A program made the position numbers and the translations under genes. From JARFPW01 sp035464655 (GTDB lineage: Bacteria > Gemmatimonadota > Gemmatimonadetes > Palauibacterales > Palauibacteraceae): DNA of 15,863 nucleotides. Every line of letters begins with the position of its first letter. Position 1 is the first letter of the stretch. The stretch is from the NCBI GenBank assembly GCA_035464655.1, contig DATHRZ010000047.1, positions 1 through 15,863 of the forward strand, written 5' to 3'. The notes beneath the pieces were generated by a model. The model saw only the letters and a program-made list of their open reading frames with translations, was not told where the DNA came from and did no database searches. Positions 1 through 8,318 of the stretch are shown piece after piece.

Positions 1-2627
1 GCGTGGGCTCCCGCAAGACGGGCCACGGGTACCCGAAACGGCGAGCACGATACGTAGTCGAGGCGAAGCTCCTCGCACAGGCGCACCGATTCGGGATCGC
101 CGCCGTGCTCGCCACAGATCCCGATCTTGAGATCGGGCCGCGCCCCACGCCCCTCCTCGACGGCGATCCGCATCAGGCGGCCGACGCCGGCGCGGTCGAT
201 GCGCTGGAAGGGGTCTTCGGCGTAGATGCCGGCATCCACGTAGGCCGGCAGGAAGGACCCCGAGTCGTCGCGCGAGATGCCCAGCGTGGTCTGTGTCAGG
301 TCGTTGGTGCCGAACGAGAAGAACTCGGCCGGCCCGGCGATCTCCCCCGCCGTCAGGCAGGCCCGCGGAAGCTCGATCATCGTGCCGATCCCGAAATCGA
401 TCCGCGCGTTTCCCTCGTCGAACACGTGCCGGGCGGTTTCGATGACCAGCGCTCGCTGATTCTCGAGCTCCGCGACGTGGCCGACGAGCGGAATCATGAT
501 CTCGGGACGCGGATCACCGCCCTCGGCCTGCACGATGAGGGCCGCCTCGAGAATCGCCCGGGCCTGCATCCGGGTGAGATCGGGGCGCTCGAACGCCAGT
601 CGGCAGCCGCGGTTGCCGAGCATCGGGTTCGCCTCGTGCAGCCGTTCGACGTCGGCCCGTACCTCGTCGGCGGGCCGGCTCGTCGCTTCGGCCAGCCGTG
701 AGATCCCCTCGTCGTCGTCGGGCAGGAATTCGTGGAGCGGCGGATCGAGCAGGCGGATCGTCACCGGCAGGCCGTCCATCGCCCGGAAAATTCCGACGAA
801 GTCTCCCCGCTGCATGGGCAACAGACGCTCGAGCGCCCGCTGTCGGTCGTCGGCGTCTTTCCCGAGAATCATCTCGCGGACGGTGTCGATCCGTTCCTCG
901 CCGGCGAACATGTGCTCGGTGCGGCACAGGCCGATCCCCTCGGCACCGTGGCGGCGGGCCGTCGCGGCGTCGGCGGGCGTGTCGGCGTTGGCCCGCACGC
1001 CCAGGCGACGAATGTCGTCGGCCCAGCTCATCAGACGCTCGAAGTGCTCGTCGGGCTCCGGTTGAATGGTGGCGATGCGGCCCGGGATGATCTCGCCCGA
1101 CGCGCCGTCGACGGTCAGCCAGTCTCCACGCTTCAAGGTTCGCTCGTTGGCCCGGATCAGCCCTGCCTCTTCGTCGATCCGCAGGGCCTTCGTGCCGACG
1201 ACACAGCACTTGCCCATGCCTCGCGCCACGACGGCGGCGTGGCTGGAGCGACCCCCGCGGCAAGTGACGATCGCCTCGGCGGCGACCATGCCCTCGAAAT
1301 CGTCGGGGGACGTCTCTTCCCGCACGAGGATGCAGGGTTCTCCCGCCGCCTTCGCCTCGATCGCCTCGCGCGCCGTGAACACGAGACGGCCCGTAGCGGC
1401 GCCGGGGGAAGCCGGGTTTCCGACCGCGAGCGGGGTGAAGTCGGCCGACGGATCGACGGTCGGATGAAGCACTTCTTCGAGGCGCTCGGGCGCGACCCGC
1501 AGCACCGCCTCGTTCCGAGCTATCACTCCCTCGTCGGCCATTTCCACCGCGATCCGAACGGCCGCGCGAGCCGTGCGCTTGCCCGTGCGGGTCTGCAGGA
1601 GGTACAGCCGGCCGTCCTCGACCGTGAACTCGAGGTCCTGCATGTCGCGGTAGTGGGTTTCGAGTCGGGCCGCCGTCTCGAACAGTTGCTCCGCCGCTTC
1701 CGGCAGATGCTCGCTCATCTCGTCGATCGACAGGGGATCGCGGGTGCCCGACACGACGTCTTCGCCCTGGGCGTTGACGAGGAACTCGCCGTACAGCTGC
1801 TTCTCGCCGGTGGCCGGGTTGCGGGTGAACGCCACGCCCGTACCGCTGGAGGACCCACGGTTCCCGTACACCATCGCCTGGACGTTCACCGCCGTGCCGA
1901 GATCGTGGGGGATTCCGTACGCCTTTCGGTACGCGATGGCGCGCGGCGTGCGCCAGCTCTCGAACACGGCGTGGATCGCCCCCCAGAGCTGGCCTCGCGG
2001 GTCGTCGGGGAAGGGCGCGGCGTCGTGGTCTTCGATCACCTTGCGGTACTCGGCGACGATCTCCCTCAAGTGCGCCGGCGTGAGCTCGCTGTCCTCGCGC
2101 ACGCCGGCCTCTTCCCGGTGCTTGGTCAGCCGCCACTCGAACAGGCGGTGGTCGATGCCGAGTACGACGTCGCCGTACATCTGCAGGAAGCGGCGGTAGG
2201 AATCCCAGGCGAAGCGTTCGTCGCCCGACACGCGGGCCAGGCCCTCCACCGAGCGGTCGGTGAGCCCGAGGTTGAGGATCGTGTCCATCATTCCGGGCAT
2301 CGAGACGGCCGCTCCCGAGCGGACGGACACGAGGAGGGGATCGTCCTCGTCGCCGAACCGCTTGCCGGTGAACCCCTCGAGCCGCTCGAGCGCCTCGGCC
2401 ACCGCTTCCTCGACGCCGTCGGGCATGGCGTGGCTCATCAGGTGTTGCCGGCAGACGTCGGTCGTGATCGTGAATCCCGGCGGGACCGGGACGCCGAGGT
2501 TCGTCATCTCGGCCAGGTTGGCGCCCTTGCCCCCCAGCAGCTTCTTGTCGACGGCCGCCCCGTCGGCGTGGCCGCGGCCGAACACATACACGTACTTCTG
2601 GACGACGGCCTCGGTAGCGTGCTCCAC
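1..2627 (-). CDS. ppdK: Pyruvate, phosphate dikinase (3' end cut by window)
   Basis: Interconverts pyruvate + ATP + Pi and PEP + AMP + PPi in the cytoplasm. The minus frame is open from a GTG at 2627 to the window edge, giving 875 codons; family members are about 870-900 residues, so only a few C-terminal residues are missing (visible end SPFRVPVARLAGAH). The N-terminal nucleotide-binding domain begins with KYVYVFGRG and GGKGANLAEM. The swivelling phosphohistidine domain has GGRSSHAAVVARG with the catalytic His near residue 463. The C-terminal PEP/pyruvate barrel has GICGEHGGDP with the catalytic Cys near residue 838. The start is GTG, with a run of five G's about 7 bases upstream and only 2 bases after the purF stop; internal GTG codons at residues 13 and 15 are alternatives. 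Oddity: the residue two before the catalytic His is Ser where relatives usually have Thr. It is the last gene seen of the purine transcription unit. Confidence 0.97.
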   Translation of the reverse strand, partial: MEHATEAVVQKYVYVFGRGHADGAAVDKKLLGGKGANLAEMTNLGVPVPPGFTITTDVCRQHLMSHAMPDGVEEAVAEALERLEGFTGKRFGDEDDPLLVSVRSGAAVSMPGMMDTILNLGLTDRSVEGLARVSGDERFAWDSYRRFLQMYGDVVLGIDHRLFEWRLTKHREEAGVREDSELTPAHLREIVAEYRKVIEDHDAAPFPDDPRGQLWGAIHAVFESWRTPRAIAYRKAYGIPHDLGTAVNVQAMVYGNRGSSSGTGVAFTRNPATGEKQLYGEFLVNAQGEDVVSGTRDPLSIDEMSEHLPEAAEQLFETAARLETHYRDMQDLEFTVEDGRLYLLQTRTGKRTARAAVRIAVEMADEGVIARNEAVLRVAPERLEEVLHPTVDPSADFTPLAVGNPASPGAATGRLVFTAREAIEAKAAGEPCILVREETSPDDFEGMVAAEAIVTCRGGRSSHAAVVARGMGKCCVVGTKALRIDEEAGLIRANERTLKRGDWLTVDGASGEIIPGRIATIQPEPDEHFERLMSWADDIRRLGVRANADTPADAATARRHGAEGIGLCRTEHMFAGEERIDTVREMILGKDADDRQRALERLLPMQRGDFVGIFRAMDGLPVTIRLLDPPLHEFLPDDDEGISRLAEATSRPADEVRADVERLHEANPMLGNRGCRLAFERPDLTRMQARAILEAALIVQAEGGDPRPEIMIPLVGHVAELENQRALVIETARHVFDEGNARIDFGIGTMIELPRACLTAGEIAGPAEFFSFGTNDLTQTTLGISRDDSGSFLPAYVDAGIYAEDPFQRIDRAGVGRLMRIAVEEGRGARPDLKIGICGEHGGDPESVRLCEELRLDYVSCSPFRVPVARLAGAH

Positions 2628-2629
2628 GA

Positions 2630-4063
2630 TCAGGCCCCCGCTCCGGCCGACACGAGACCTGCGTCGCGATCGACCAGGGGTGCCGGGTAGTCGCCCGTCC
2701 AGCAGGCGTCGCAGAACGGTCCGAGGCTTCCGACCGCCGCCTTCATGCCGTCGAGCGACAGGTATCCGAGCGAATCGACGCCGAGGTGGTCGGCGATTTC
2801 GGGCACGGTGCGTCCGGCTCCGAGCAGTTCCTCGCGTGTCGGCATGTCGATGCCATAATAGCAGGGCGAAATGATCGGCGGCGAGGCGACTCGGAAGTGG
2901 ATCTCGCGCGCCCCGCTCTCGCGCAGAAGGGCGACGAGACCGCGGCTCGTCGTGCCGCGGACGAGGGAATCGTCGACGACGATGCACCGTCGTCCCTCGA
3001 TCAGCTCACGCACCGGATTGTACTTGACCCGGACTTTGAAGTCGCGCGTCGCCTGGCTGGGATGGATGAACGTTCGCCCCACGTAATGGTTGCGGATCAG
3101 GGCGAGCTCGAACGGTACGCCCGATTCCTCGGCGTAGCCCAGCGCCGCCGAGTTCGACGAGTCGGGCACGGCGAACACGCAGTCGGCCTCGACCGGGTGC
3201 TCACGAGCGAGCTGACGCCCGAAGGCGCGCCGTGCGCCGTCGACGCTGCAGTCGTAGACGCGGGAATCGGGACGGGCGAAGTAGACGAGCTCGAACAGGC
3301 ACGGCGAGGGCGTCGCGGGCTCGAGTGGCCGAAGCGCCTGCACGTGGCCGTCGTCGATTCGCAGTACCTCGCCCGGTTCGATCTCGCGGACGTAGTCGGC
3401 ACCCATGATGTCGAGCGCGCAGGTCTCCGACGCCACGACGGTGGCGTCGTCGAGCCGGCCGAGTACCAGTGGCCGAAAGCCCCGGGCGTCGCGGACCGCG
3501 TAGATCGTCCGGCCGATGCTGAGCACCATCGAGAAGGCGCCGGCGAGTTGGGAGAGCGCGTCGTCGACCTGCTGGTCGGGGTCGGCGCGGCGCGAGCGCG
3601 CGATCAGATGGATGACGGCCTCGGAGTCGCTGTCGGTCTGGAAGATCGCCCCCTCCTCGGACAGCCGTCCCCGCAGTTGCTCGGCGTTCGTCAGCGTGCC
3701 GTTGTGGGCGATGGCCATCGCCCCGTGCCGATAGTCGACGACGACGGGCTGAGCGTTGCGCAGGCTGGAGTCCCCGGCCGTCGAGTAGCGCGTGTGGCCG
3801 ATCGCCGCGGTGCCGGGCAGCCGCGCGAGGGTCGTGTCGTCGAACACGTCGGATACTAGCCCCATGGCGCGATGACTGTGGGCCTCGCCTTCGGCGTCCA
3901 CGGCGACGATGCCGCAACTTTCCTGGCCCCGATGCTGCAGCGCGTACAGCCCGAGCGAGGTGAGGTGGGCGGCCGTCGGGCTGCCGCTCACGGCTACGAC
4001 GCCGCACTCGTCGCGCAGCCTGTCGTCGTCCCGCCAGGTCGGGAGCCGTCGGCTCGTCGTCAT
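2630..4063 (-). CDS. purF: Amidophosphoribosyltransferase
   Basis: First committed step of purine synthesis: transfers ammonia from glutamine to PRPP, giving phosphoribosylamine, PPi and glutamate. 477 residues from the ATG at 4063. An N-terminal Ntn glutaminase domain follows a short propeptide; the nucleophile after processing should be Cys20 in DECGVVAV. The glutaminase also shows LQHRGQES, GHTRYST and AHNGTLTN. The phosphoribosyltransferase domain carries the PRPP loop VVDDSLVRGTTS near 362-373. Cys255, Cys401 and the pair Cys451/Cys454 (CDAC) sit where Bacillus-type enzymes hold a [4Fe-4S] cluster, so this is the propeptide plus iron-sulfur class. The chosen start leaves 13 bases after the purL stop. 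An in-frame ATG at 4099 would add 12 residues and overlap purL by 23 bases; neither start has a strong Shine-Dalgarno sequence. The frame continues open upstream to 4381, but that part lies antisense-free inside purL and is not purF-like. Confidence 0.97.
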   Translation of the reverse strand: MTTSRRLPTWRDDDRLRDECGVVAVSGSPTAAHLTSLGLYALQHRGQESCGIVAVDAEGEAHSHRAMGLVSDVFDDTTLARLPGTAAIGHTRYSTAGDSSLRNAQPVVVDYRHGAMAIAHNGTLTNAEQLRGRLSEEGAIFQTDSDSEAVIHLIARSRRADPDQQVDDALSQLAGAFSMVLSIGRTIYAVRDARGFRPLVLGRLDDATVVASETCALDIMGADYVREIEPGEVLRIDDGHVQALRPLEPATPSPCLFELVYFARPDSRVYDCSVDGARRAFGRQLAREHPVEADCVFAVPDSSNSAALGYAEESGVPFELALIRNHYVGRTFIHPSQATRDFKVRVKYNPVRELIEGRRCIVVDDSLVRGTTSRGLVALLRESGAREIHFRVASPPIISPCYYGIDMPTREELLGAGRTVPEIADHLGVDSLGYLSLDGMKAAVGSLGPFCDACWTGDYPAPLVDRDAGLVSAGAGA

Positions 4064-4076
4064 TTCGGGATTTCGT

Positions 4077-6359
4077 TCATGCTGTGAGACCTGCTTCATG
4101 CTCCATGCGCCGGGGCAGTGCGCCGTCGAAGGTTTTGCGGAGGCGGGCGATCGCAACGTCGATCGCCCGCGGGCCGGCCCGCAGGCGGAACCGGCCGTCC
4201 GGCTCACCCACCGTACCAATGTGGTGGAATGGCAGGTCGTGTGCCGAACACAGACGCTCGAGGGCTTCGAGCCGGTCGGGCTGGCAAGAGAGGACGACCC
4301 GGTTCTGCGACTCGCCGAACAGGGCGGCGGCGGGCGCGATATCGCCGGGCAGCTCGGCCTCGAGCCCGCGCGGGCCGCCACCGGCGAGCAAGGCGGCTTC
4401 GGCGAGGGCCACGGCCGCCCCGCCGTCGGAGCAATCGTGGGCGCTGCGCGCCAGTCCGCCGTCGGCGACTGCTACGAGGAACTCGACGAGCCGGGCCGCC
4501 TCGTCGAGGTCGATGGCCGGCGGCGGACCGGCCACGAGACCGTGTACGACGGCCAGGTACTCCGACCCGCCGATCTCCTCGCGCGTCGTGCCGACGAGGA
4601 CGATGGCGTCTCCCGTCGCGTCGGCAGCGAACGCGGAAGGTACCCTGCGCTCGATGTCCGGCAGCACGCCGACCATCCCGATGACCGGGGTCGGGTAGAT
4701 CGGCCCGGTCGGGGTCTCGTTGTACAGCGAGACGTTGCCGCCCGACACGGGCGTCCCGAGGGCCCGGCAGGCCTCGCCGATTCCGGCCACGGCCTCGCTG
4801 AGCTGGTGGTAGACGGCGGCGCCGAGCGGATTGCCGAAATTCAGGCAATTGGTGATCGCGACGGGGCGGGCGCCGGAGCAGGCCACGTTGCGTGCCGCCT
4901 CGCACACGGCGATTCGGGCACCGACCCGTGGCTCGAGGTAGACGTAGCGCCCGTTGCCGTCGATCGCGGCGGCGATCCCGCGGCCCGTGTCGGCCAACCG
5001 GAGCACGGCGGCGTCGGAGCCCGGGCCGGCGGCCGTGTTCGTCTGCACGCTGGCGTCGTACTGCTCGTAGATCCAGGCACGCGACCCGATCGAGGGCGAG
5101 TCGAGCAGTGCGAACAGCGCGTGCTCGGCGGACGCGTCGTCGGCCAGCTGGAGAAACGGCGCCAGGTCGCGCTCGCGCAGCGCCGCCGCGACCGGGTCCT
5201 CGATGCCCTGCCGGGTATAGGTCGGGCAGTCGTCGACGAGTGGGTCGACCGGAATCTCGGCCACGACCTCGGCACCCCGGCGCACCCGGAACAGGCCGTC
5301 GTCGGTGACGCGGCCGATCACGGCGGCCTGCAGGTCCCAGCGTTCGAGCACCTCGCGCACGTCGTCGACCCGGTCGGGCCGAGCGACGAGCAGCATGCGC
5401 TCCTGGGACTCCGACAGCAGCATCTCGTACGCCGTCATCCCCGGCTCGCGCACCGGTAGCAGGTCGACGTCGATGTCGATGCCCGAGCCCGAGCGCGCCG
5501 CCATCTCGGCGGCGCTCGAGGTGAGGCCTGCGGCGCCCATGTCCTGGATGCCGATCAGCAGGTCGCGTTCGATCAGCTCGAGCGTCGCCTCGAGCAGGAG
5601 CTTCTCGGTGAAAGGATCGCCCACCTGCACCTGCGGCCGGCTGTCGCTGCCCTCGTCGAGATCGGCCGAGGCGAAGGTCGCGCCGTGAATCCCGTCACGC
5701 CCCGTGCGGGCGCCCACCGCCATCACCGGATTTCCGACGCCGTCGGCCCGGCCGCGCATCAGGTGCTCGAGCCGCAGGACGCCGACGCACATCGCGTTGA
5801 CCAGTGGGTTCTTCTCGTACACCGGATCGAAAACGGCCTCGCCGCCCACCGTGGGCACCCCGACGCAGTTGCCGTAGTCGCCGATTCCGCGGACGATGCC
5901 GTCGAGCAGGTAGCGGGACCGGGCCGAGTCGAGTGAACCGAGCCGCAGGCTGTCGAGCACGGCGATCGGCCGCGCCCCCATCGTGAACACGTCGCGCAGG
6001 ATGCCGCCCACGCCCGTGGCGGCGCCCTGGTAGGGTTCGACGGCCGACGGATGGTTGTGCGACTCGACTTTGAACGCGACGCCCCAGCCGTCGCCGGCGT
6101 CGATCACGCCGGCGTTCTCGCCCGGGCCCTGCACGAGCAGCTCGCCCTCCGTCGGAAGCGTTCTCAGCAGCGGCCGGGAGTTCTTGTAGCCGCAATGCTC
6201 CGACCACATGGCCGAGAACACGCCGAGCTCTTCGATCGACGGTTCGCGGCCCATGATACCGAGGATGAGCTCGTACTCGTCCTCGGACAGGCCGTGGTCC
6301 GCCACGACCTCGGGCGTGATCTCGATCGACGGGGCCGCGGTTCCGGTCGCGTGGCTCAC
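4077..6359 (-). CDS. purL: FGAM synthase subunit PurL (small type)
   Basis: ATP-dependent synthetase subunit of phosphoribosylformylglycinamidine synthase, converting FGAR to FGAM with ammonia supplied by PurQ. 760 residues, matching the small PurL class (about 740 in Bacillus) rather than the roughly 1,300-residue fused enzyme; no glutaminase domain is present. Visible family motifs in order are MWSEHCGYKNSR (51-62), HNHPSAVEPYQGAATGVGG (101-119), GIQDMGAAGLTSSAAEMA (270-287) and LSESQERML (315-323). A second half repeats the AIRS-synthetase-like fold, with NCLNFGNP and SGGNVSLYNET. The start is GTG at 6359, whose GTGA overlaps the purQ stop by four bases, so translation is probably coupled. 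No truncation or frameshift is seen. Confidence 0.98.
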   Translation of the reverse strand: MSHATGTAAPSIEITPEVVADHGLSEDEYELILGIMGREPSIEELGVFSAMWSEHCGYKNSRPLLRTLPTEGELLVQGPGENAGVIDAGDGWGVAFKVESHNHPSAVEPYQGAATGVGGILRDVFTMGARPIAVLDSLRLGSLDSARSRYLLDGIVRGIGDYGNCVGVPTVGGEAVFDPVYEKNPLVNAMCVGVLRLEHLMRGRADGVGNPVMAVGARTGRDGIHGATFASADLDEGSDSRPQVQVGDPFTEKLLLEATLELIERDLLIGIQDMGAAGLTSSAAEMAARSGSGIDIDVDLLPVREPGMTAYEMLLSESQERMLLVARPDRVDDVREVLERWDLQAAVIGRVTDDGLFRVRRGAEVVAEIPVDPLVDDCPTYTRQGIEDPVAAALRERDLAPFLQLADDASAEHALFALLDSPSIGSRAWIYEQYDASVQTNTAAGPGSDAAVLRLADTGRGIAAAIDGNGRYVYLEPRVGARIAVCEAARNVACSGARPVAITNCLNFGNPLGAAVYHQLSEAVAGIGEACRALGTPVSGGNVSLYNETPTGPIYPTPVIGMVGVLPDIERRVPSAFAADATGDAIVLVGTTREEIGGSEYLAVVHGLVAGPPPAIDLDEAARLVEFLVAVADGGLARSAHDCSDGGAAVALAEAALLAGGGPRGLEAELPGDIAPAAALFGESQNRVVLSCQPDRLEALERLCSAHDLPFHHIGTVGEPDGRFRLRAGPRAIDVAIARLRKTFDGALPRRMEHEAGLTA

Positions 6360-7069
6360 GCCGACGATCCCGTCATGGCGCCATCCACGGCGAGCTCGAG
6401 GGAGCGAAAGAGCACCAGGCCGTCCTCGGAGCCGAGGAGCGGGGCGATCGCGCGCTCGGGATGCGGCATCAGGCCGACCACGTTGCCCGCCTCGTTGCAG
6501 ATCCCGGCGATGTTGTGCAGCGATCCGTTCGGATTCGCCGCGTCGGTCGCCTCGCCCCGCGCGTCCACGTAGCGGAACACGACGCGGTCGTCGGCTTCGA
6601 GGGCGGCGAGCGTATCGTCGTCCGCGACGAATTGCCCCTCGCCGTGGGCGATCGGCAGGCGCAGGCGCTGGGCGGGCGCGCAGGCGGCCGTCAGTACCGT
6701 GTCGGTGCGCTCGACACGGACGGTCACTTCGACGTGCCGGAAGCGCAGCCCGCGGTTGCGGATCAGCGCGCCCGGCAGCAGATGCGCTTCACACAGGACC
6801 TGGAAGCCGTTGCAGATGCCGACGACCGGTCCCCCGGCCCGCGCGAACTCGATCACGGCCGGCATGATCGGGCTGAACCGCGCGATCGCACCGGCCCGCA
6901 GATGGTCGCCGTACGAAAAGCCGCCCGGGAGGAGGACCGCGTCGACGGCGCCGAGCTCGGTCGCCTTGTGCCAGACGTAGGTCGCCTCGTGCCCGATGCC
7001 CTCGACCACCGCGCGCTCGCAATCGGCATCGCAGTTCGATCCGGGGAACCGGACGATCGCGAAGCGCAT
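6356..7069 (-). CDS. purQ: FGAM synthase glutaminase subunit PurQ
   Basis: Class I glutamine amidotransferase subunit that releases ammonia from glutamine and passes it to PurL. 237 residues, normal for PurQ. It starts MRFAIVRFPGSNCD, the usual PurQ beginning. The nucleophile elbow is GICNGFQVLCE with Cys86, and the remaining triad residues are His203 and Glu205 in MPHPERA. LPGGFSYGDHLRAGA near 47-61 and HGEGQF near 142-147 are further family motifs. The ATG at 7069 is preferred over upstream in-frame starts because the extra residues would be low-complexity and lie inside purS. A GGGAG sequence lies about 10 bases upstream. The start shares one base with the purS stop (TGATG) and the gene end overlaps the purL start by four bases. 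Confidence 0.98.
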   Translation of the reverse strand: MRFAIVRFPGSNCDADCERAVVEGIGHEATYVWHKATELGAVDAVLLPGGFSYGDHLRAGAIARFSPIMPAVIEFARAGGPVVGICNGFQVLCEAHLLPGALIRNRGLRFRHVEVTVRVERTDTVLTAACAPAQRLRLPIAHGEGQFVADDDTLAALEADDRVVFRYVDARGEATDAANPNGSLHNIAGICNEAGNVVGLMPHPERAIAPLLGSEDGLVLFRSLELAVDGAMTGSSA

Positions 7070-7389
7070 CAGCGGGCTCCCCCCACGCCCGAGTCCTCGC
7101 CCGGCGATTCCTCGACCTGCACCGAGTAGTCCTCGATGATCGGGTTGGCGATCAGGCGCTCGCACATCTCGGTGGCGGCGGTCCGCGCCGCTTCGGCGTC
7201 CGGGGCCTCGAGGCGCAGCGTGATCAGCCGCCCGGCGCGCACGTTCGAAGCGCCCTCGTAGCCGAGCGCGCCGAGGGCCCGGCCGATCGTCTCGCCTTCC
7301 GGGTCGAGGATGCCGGGTCGGGGCGTGACTCGAATCTGCACGTCGTACTGGCGGGTCTGGATGGTCGCCTCCGGGCGGGTCGAAGTCAT
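7069..7389 (-). CDS. purS: FGAM synthase accessory subunit PurS
   Basis: Small structural subunit that bridges PurQ and PurL for ammonia channelling. 106 residues from the ATG at 7389. The core begins around residue 15 (YDVQIRVTPRPGILDPEGETIGRAL when read across, shown here only as key stretches VTPRPGILDPEG and LGYEGASNVRAGR) and ends with CERLIANPIIEDYSV, all typical of PurS. The usual length is about 80-85, so this copy has roughly 14 extra N-terminal residues and a short acidic C-terminal tail. No start codon lies nearer the core. The ATG overlaps the purC stop by four bases (ATGA) and has no clear Shine-Dalgarno sequence, so coupling to purC is likely. Confidence 0.96.
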   Translation of the reverse strand: MTSTRPEATIQTRQYDVQIRVTPRPGILDPEGETIGRALGALGYEGASNVRAGRLITLRLEAPDAEAARTAATEMCERLIANPIIEDYSVQVEESPGEDSGVGGAR

Positions 7390-8303
7390 TCGTAGTCGGG
7401 CAGCTCGGCGCCGGTGATCCGTCGATACGCCTCGCGATATCTGGCCGTCGTCGACGCGACGACGTCGTCGGGGAGTTCCGGCGCGGGGGGCTGCTTGTTC
7501 CACTCTCCGGCGTCGACGAGTCGCTGCAGGTAGTCGCGCACCGGTTGCTTGTCGAGGGACGGCGGCGTGCGTCCGGGTTCGTAATCGTCGGCCGGCCAGA
7601 AGCGCGAAGAGTCGGGCGTCAGCGCTTCGTCGATCAGGACGACCTCACCCGTGGACGTCGTGCCGAACTCGAACTTCGTGTCGGCGATGATGATGCCGCG
7701 CTCCCGGGCCTGCTTCCGCGCCGCCCCGTACAGCTCGAGGCTCACTTCACGCAGATGCTCGGCCACCTTCATTCCGACCACGCCCTTCATGCGGTCGAAC
7801 GTGATGTTCTCGTCGTGGCCTTGTTCCGCCTTCGTGGCGGGCGAGAAGATCGGCGGATCGAGCTCCTGGGCTTCCACCAGTCCGTCGGGCAGCGACTCGC
7901 CGGCCAGCGTGCCCGATCGGCGGTACTCCCGCCACGCCGAACCCGTGATGTAGCCGCGGACTACGCACTCGACGGGAAACGGCCGAGCCCGGCGCACGAG
8001 CATGCCGCGCCCGGCCCAGATCTCGCGCGTCTCGGCCAGTTCGGGCTCGAGGTCGACGATCTCGTCGGGGTCGGCGGTGATACAGTGGTTGCCGACCAGG
8101 TCTCTCGTGCGGTCGAACCAGTAGGCCGAGATCTGCGTCAGCACGGCGCCCTTGTCGGGGATCGGTTGCGGGAGCACGCAGTCGAACGCGCTGATCCGGT
8201 CGCTGGCGACCAGCAGCAGCTTCTCTCCCAGTTCGTACATCTCCCGCACCTTGCCCTGCCGAAGCAGGGGCAGCGGCAGGTGCGTCTCTCGGATCACTCT
8301 CAT
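7386..8303 (-). CDS. purC: SAICAR synthetase (long form)
   Basis: Phosphoribosylaminoimidazole-succinocarboxamide synthase: ATP-dependent joining of aspartate to CAIR. 305 residues, close to the yeast Ade1 class (about 306) and longer than the Bacillus/E. coli enzymes (about 240). Motifs in order: RQGKVREMYE (16-24), SDRISAFDCVLPQPIPDKG (34-52), VECVVRGYITGSAWREY (111-127), KAEQGHDENI (158-167), IIADTKFEFG (205-214) and LIDEALTPDSSRFW (223-236). The extra length is the C-terminal segment from about 237 onward (YEPGRTPPSLDKQPVRDYL), which the long form shares. ATG at 8303 is preceded by a strong GGAGG at 8314-8318 placed just after the purB stop. The stop overlaps the purS ATG by four bases. 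Confidence 0.98.
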   Translation of the reverse strand: MRVIRETHLPLPLLRQGKVREMYELGEKLLLVASDRISAFDCVLPQPIPDKGAVLTQISAYWFDRTRDLVGNHCITADPDEIVDLEPELAETREIWAGRGMLVRRARPFPVECVVRGYITGSAWREYRRSGTLAGESLPDGLVEAQELDPPIFSPATKAEQGHDENITFDRMKGVVGMKVAEHLREVSLELYGAARKQARERGIIIADTKFEFGTTSTGEVVLIDEALTPDSSRFWPADDYEPGRTPPSLDKQPVRDYLQRLVDAGEWNKQPPAPELPDDVVASTTARYREAYRRITGAELPDYE

Positions 8304-8318
8304 CCGCTCGCGCCCTCC

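Noticed and set aside
732..2690. Long plus-strand open frame (652 codons) antisense to ppdK
   Set aside because: High-GC shadow: the opposite strand encodes an intact, motif-complete PPDK, and this frame shows no recognisable domain.
4064..4381. Upstream extension of purF to 4381
   Set aside because: The extra residues lie inside purL and do not resemble a PurF propeptide; ATG 4063 (or possibly 4099) fits better.
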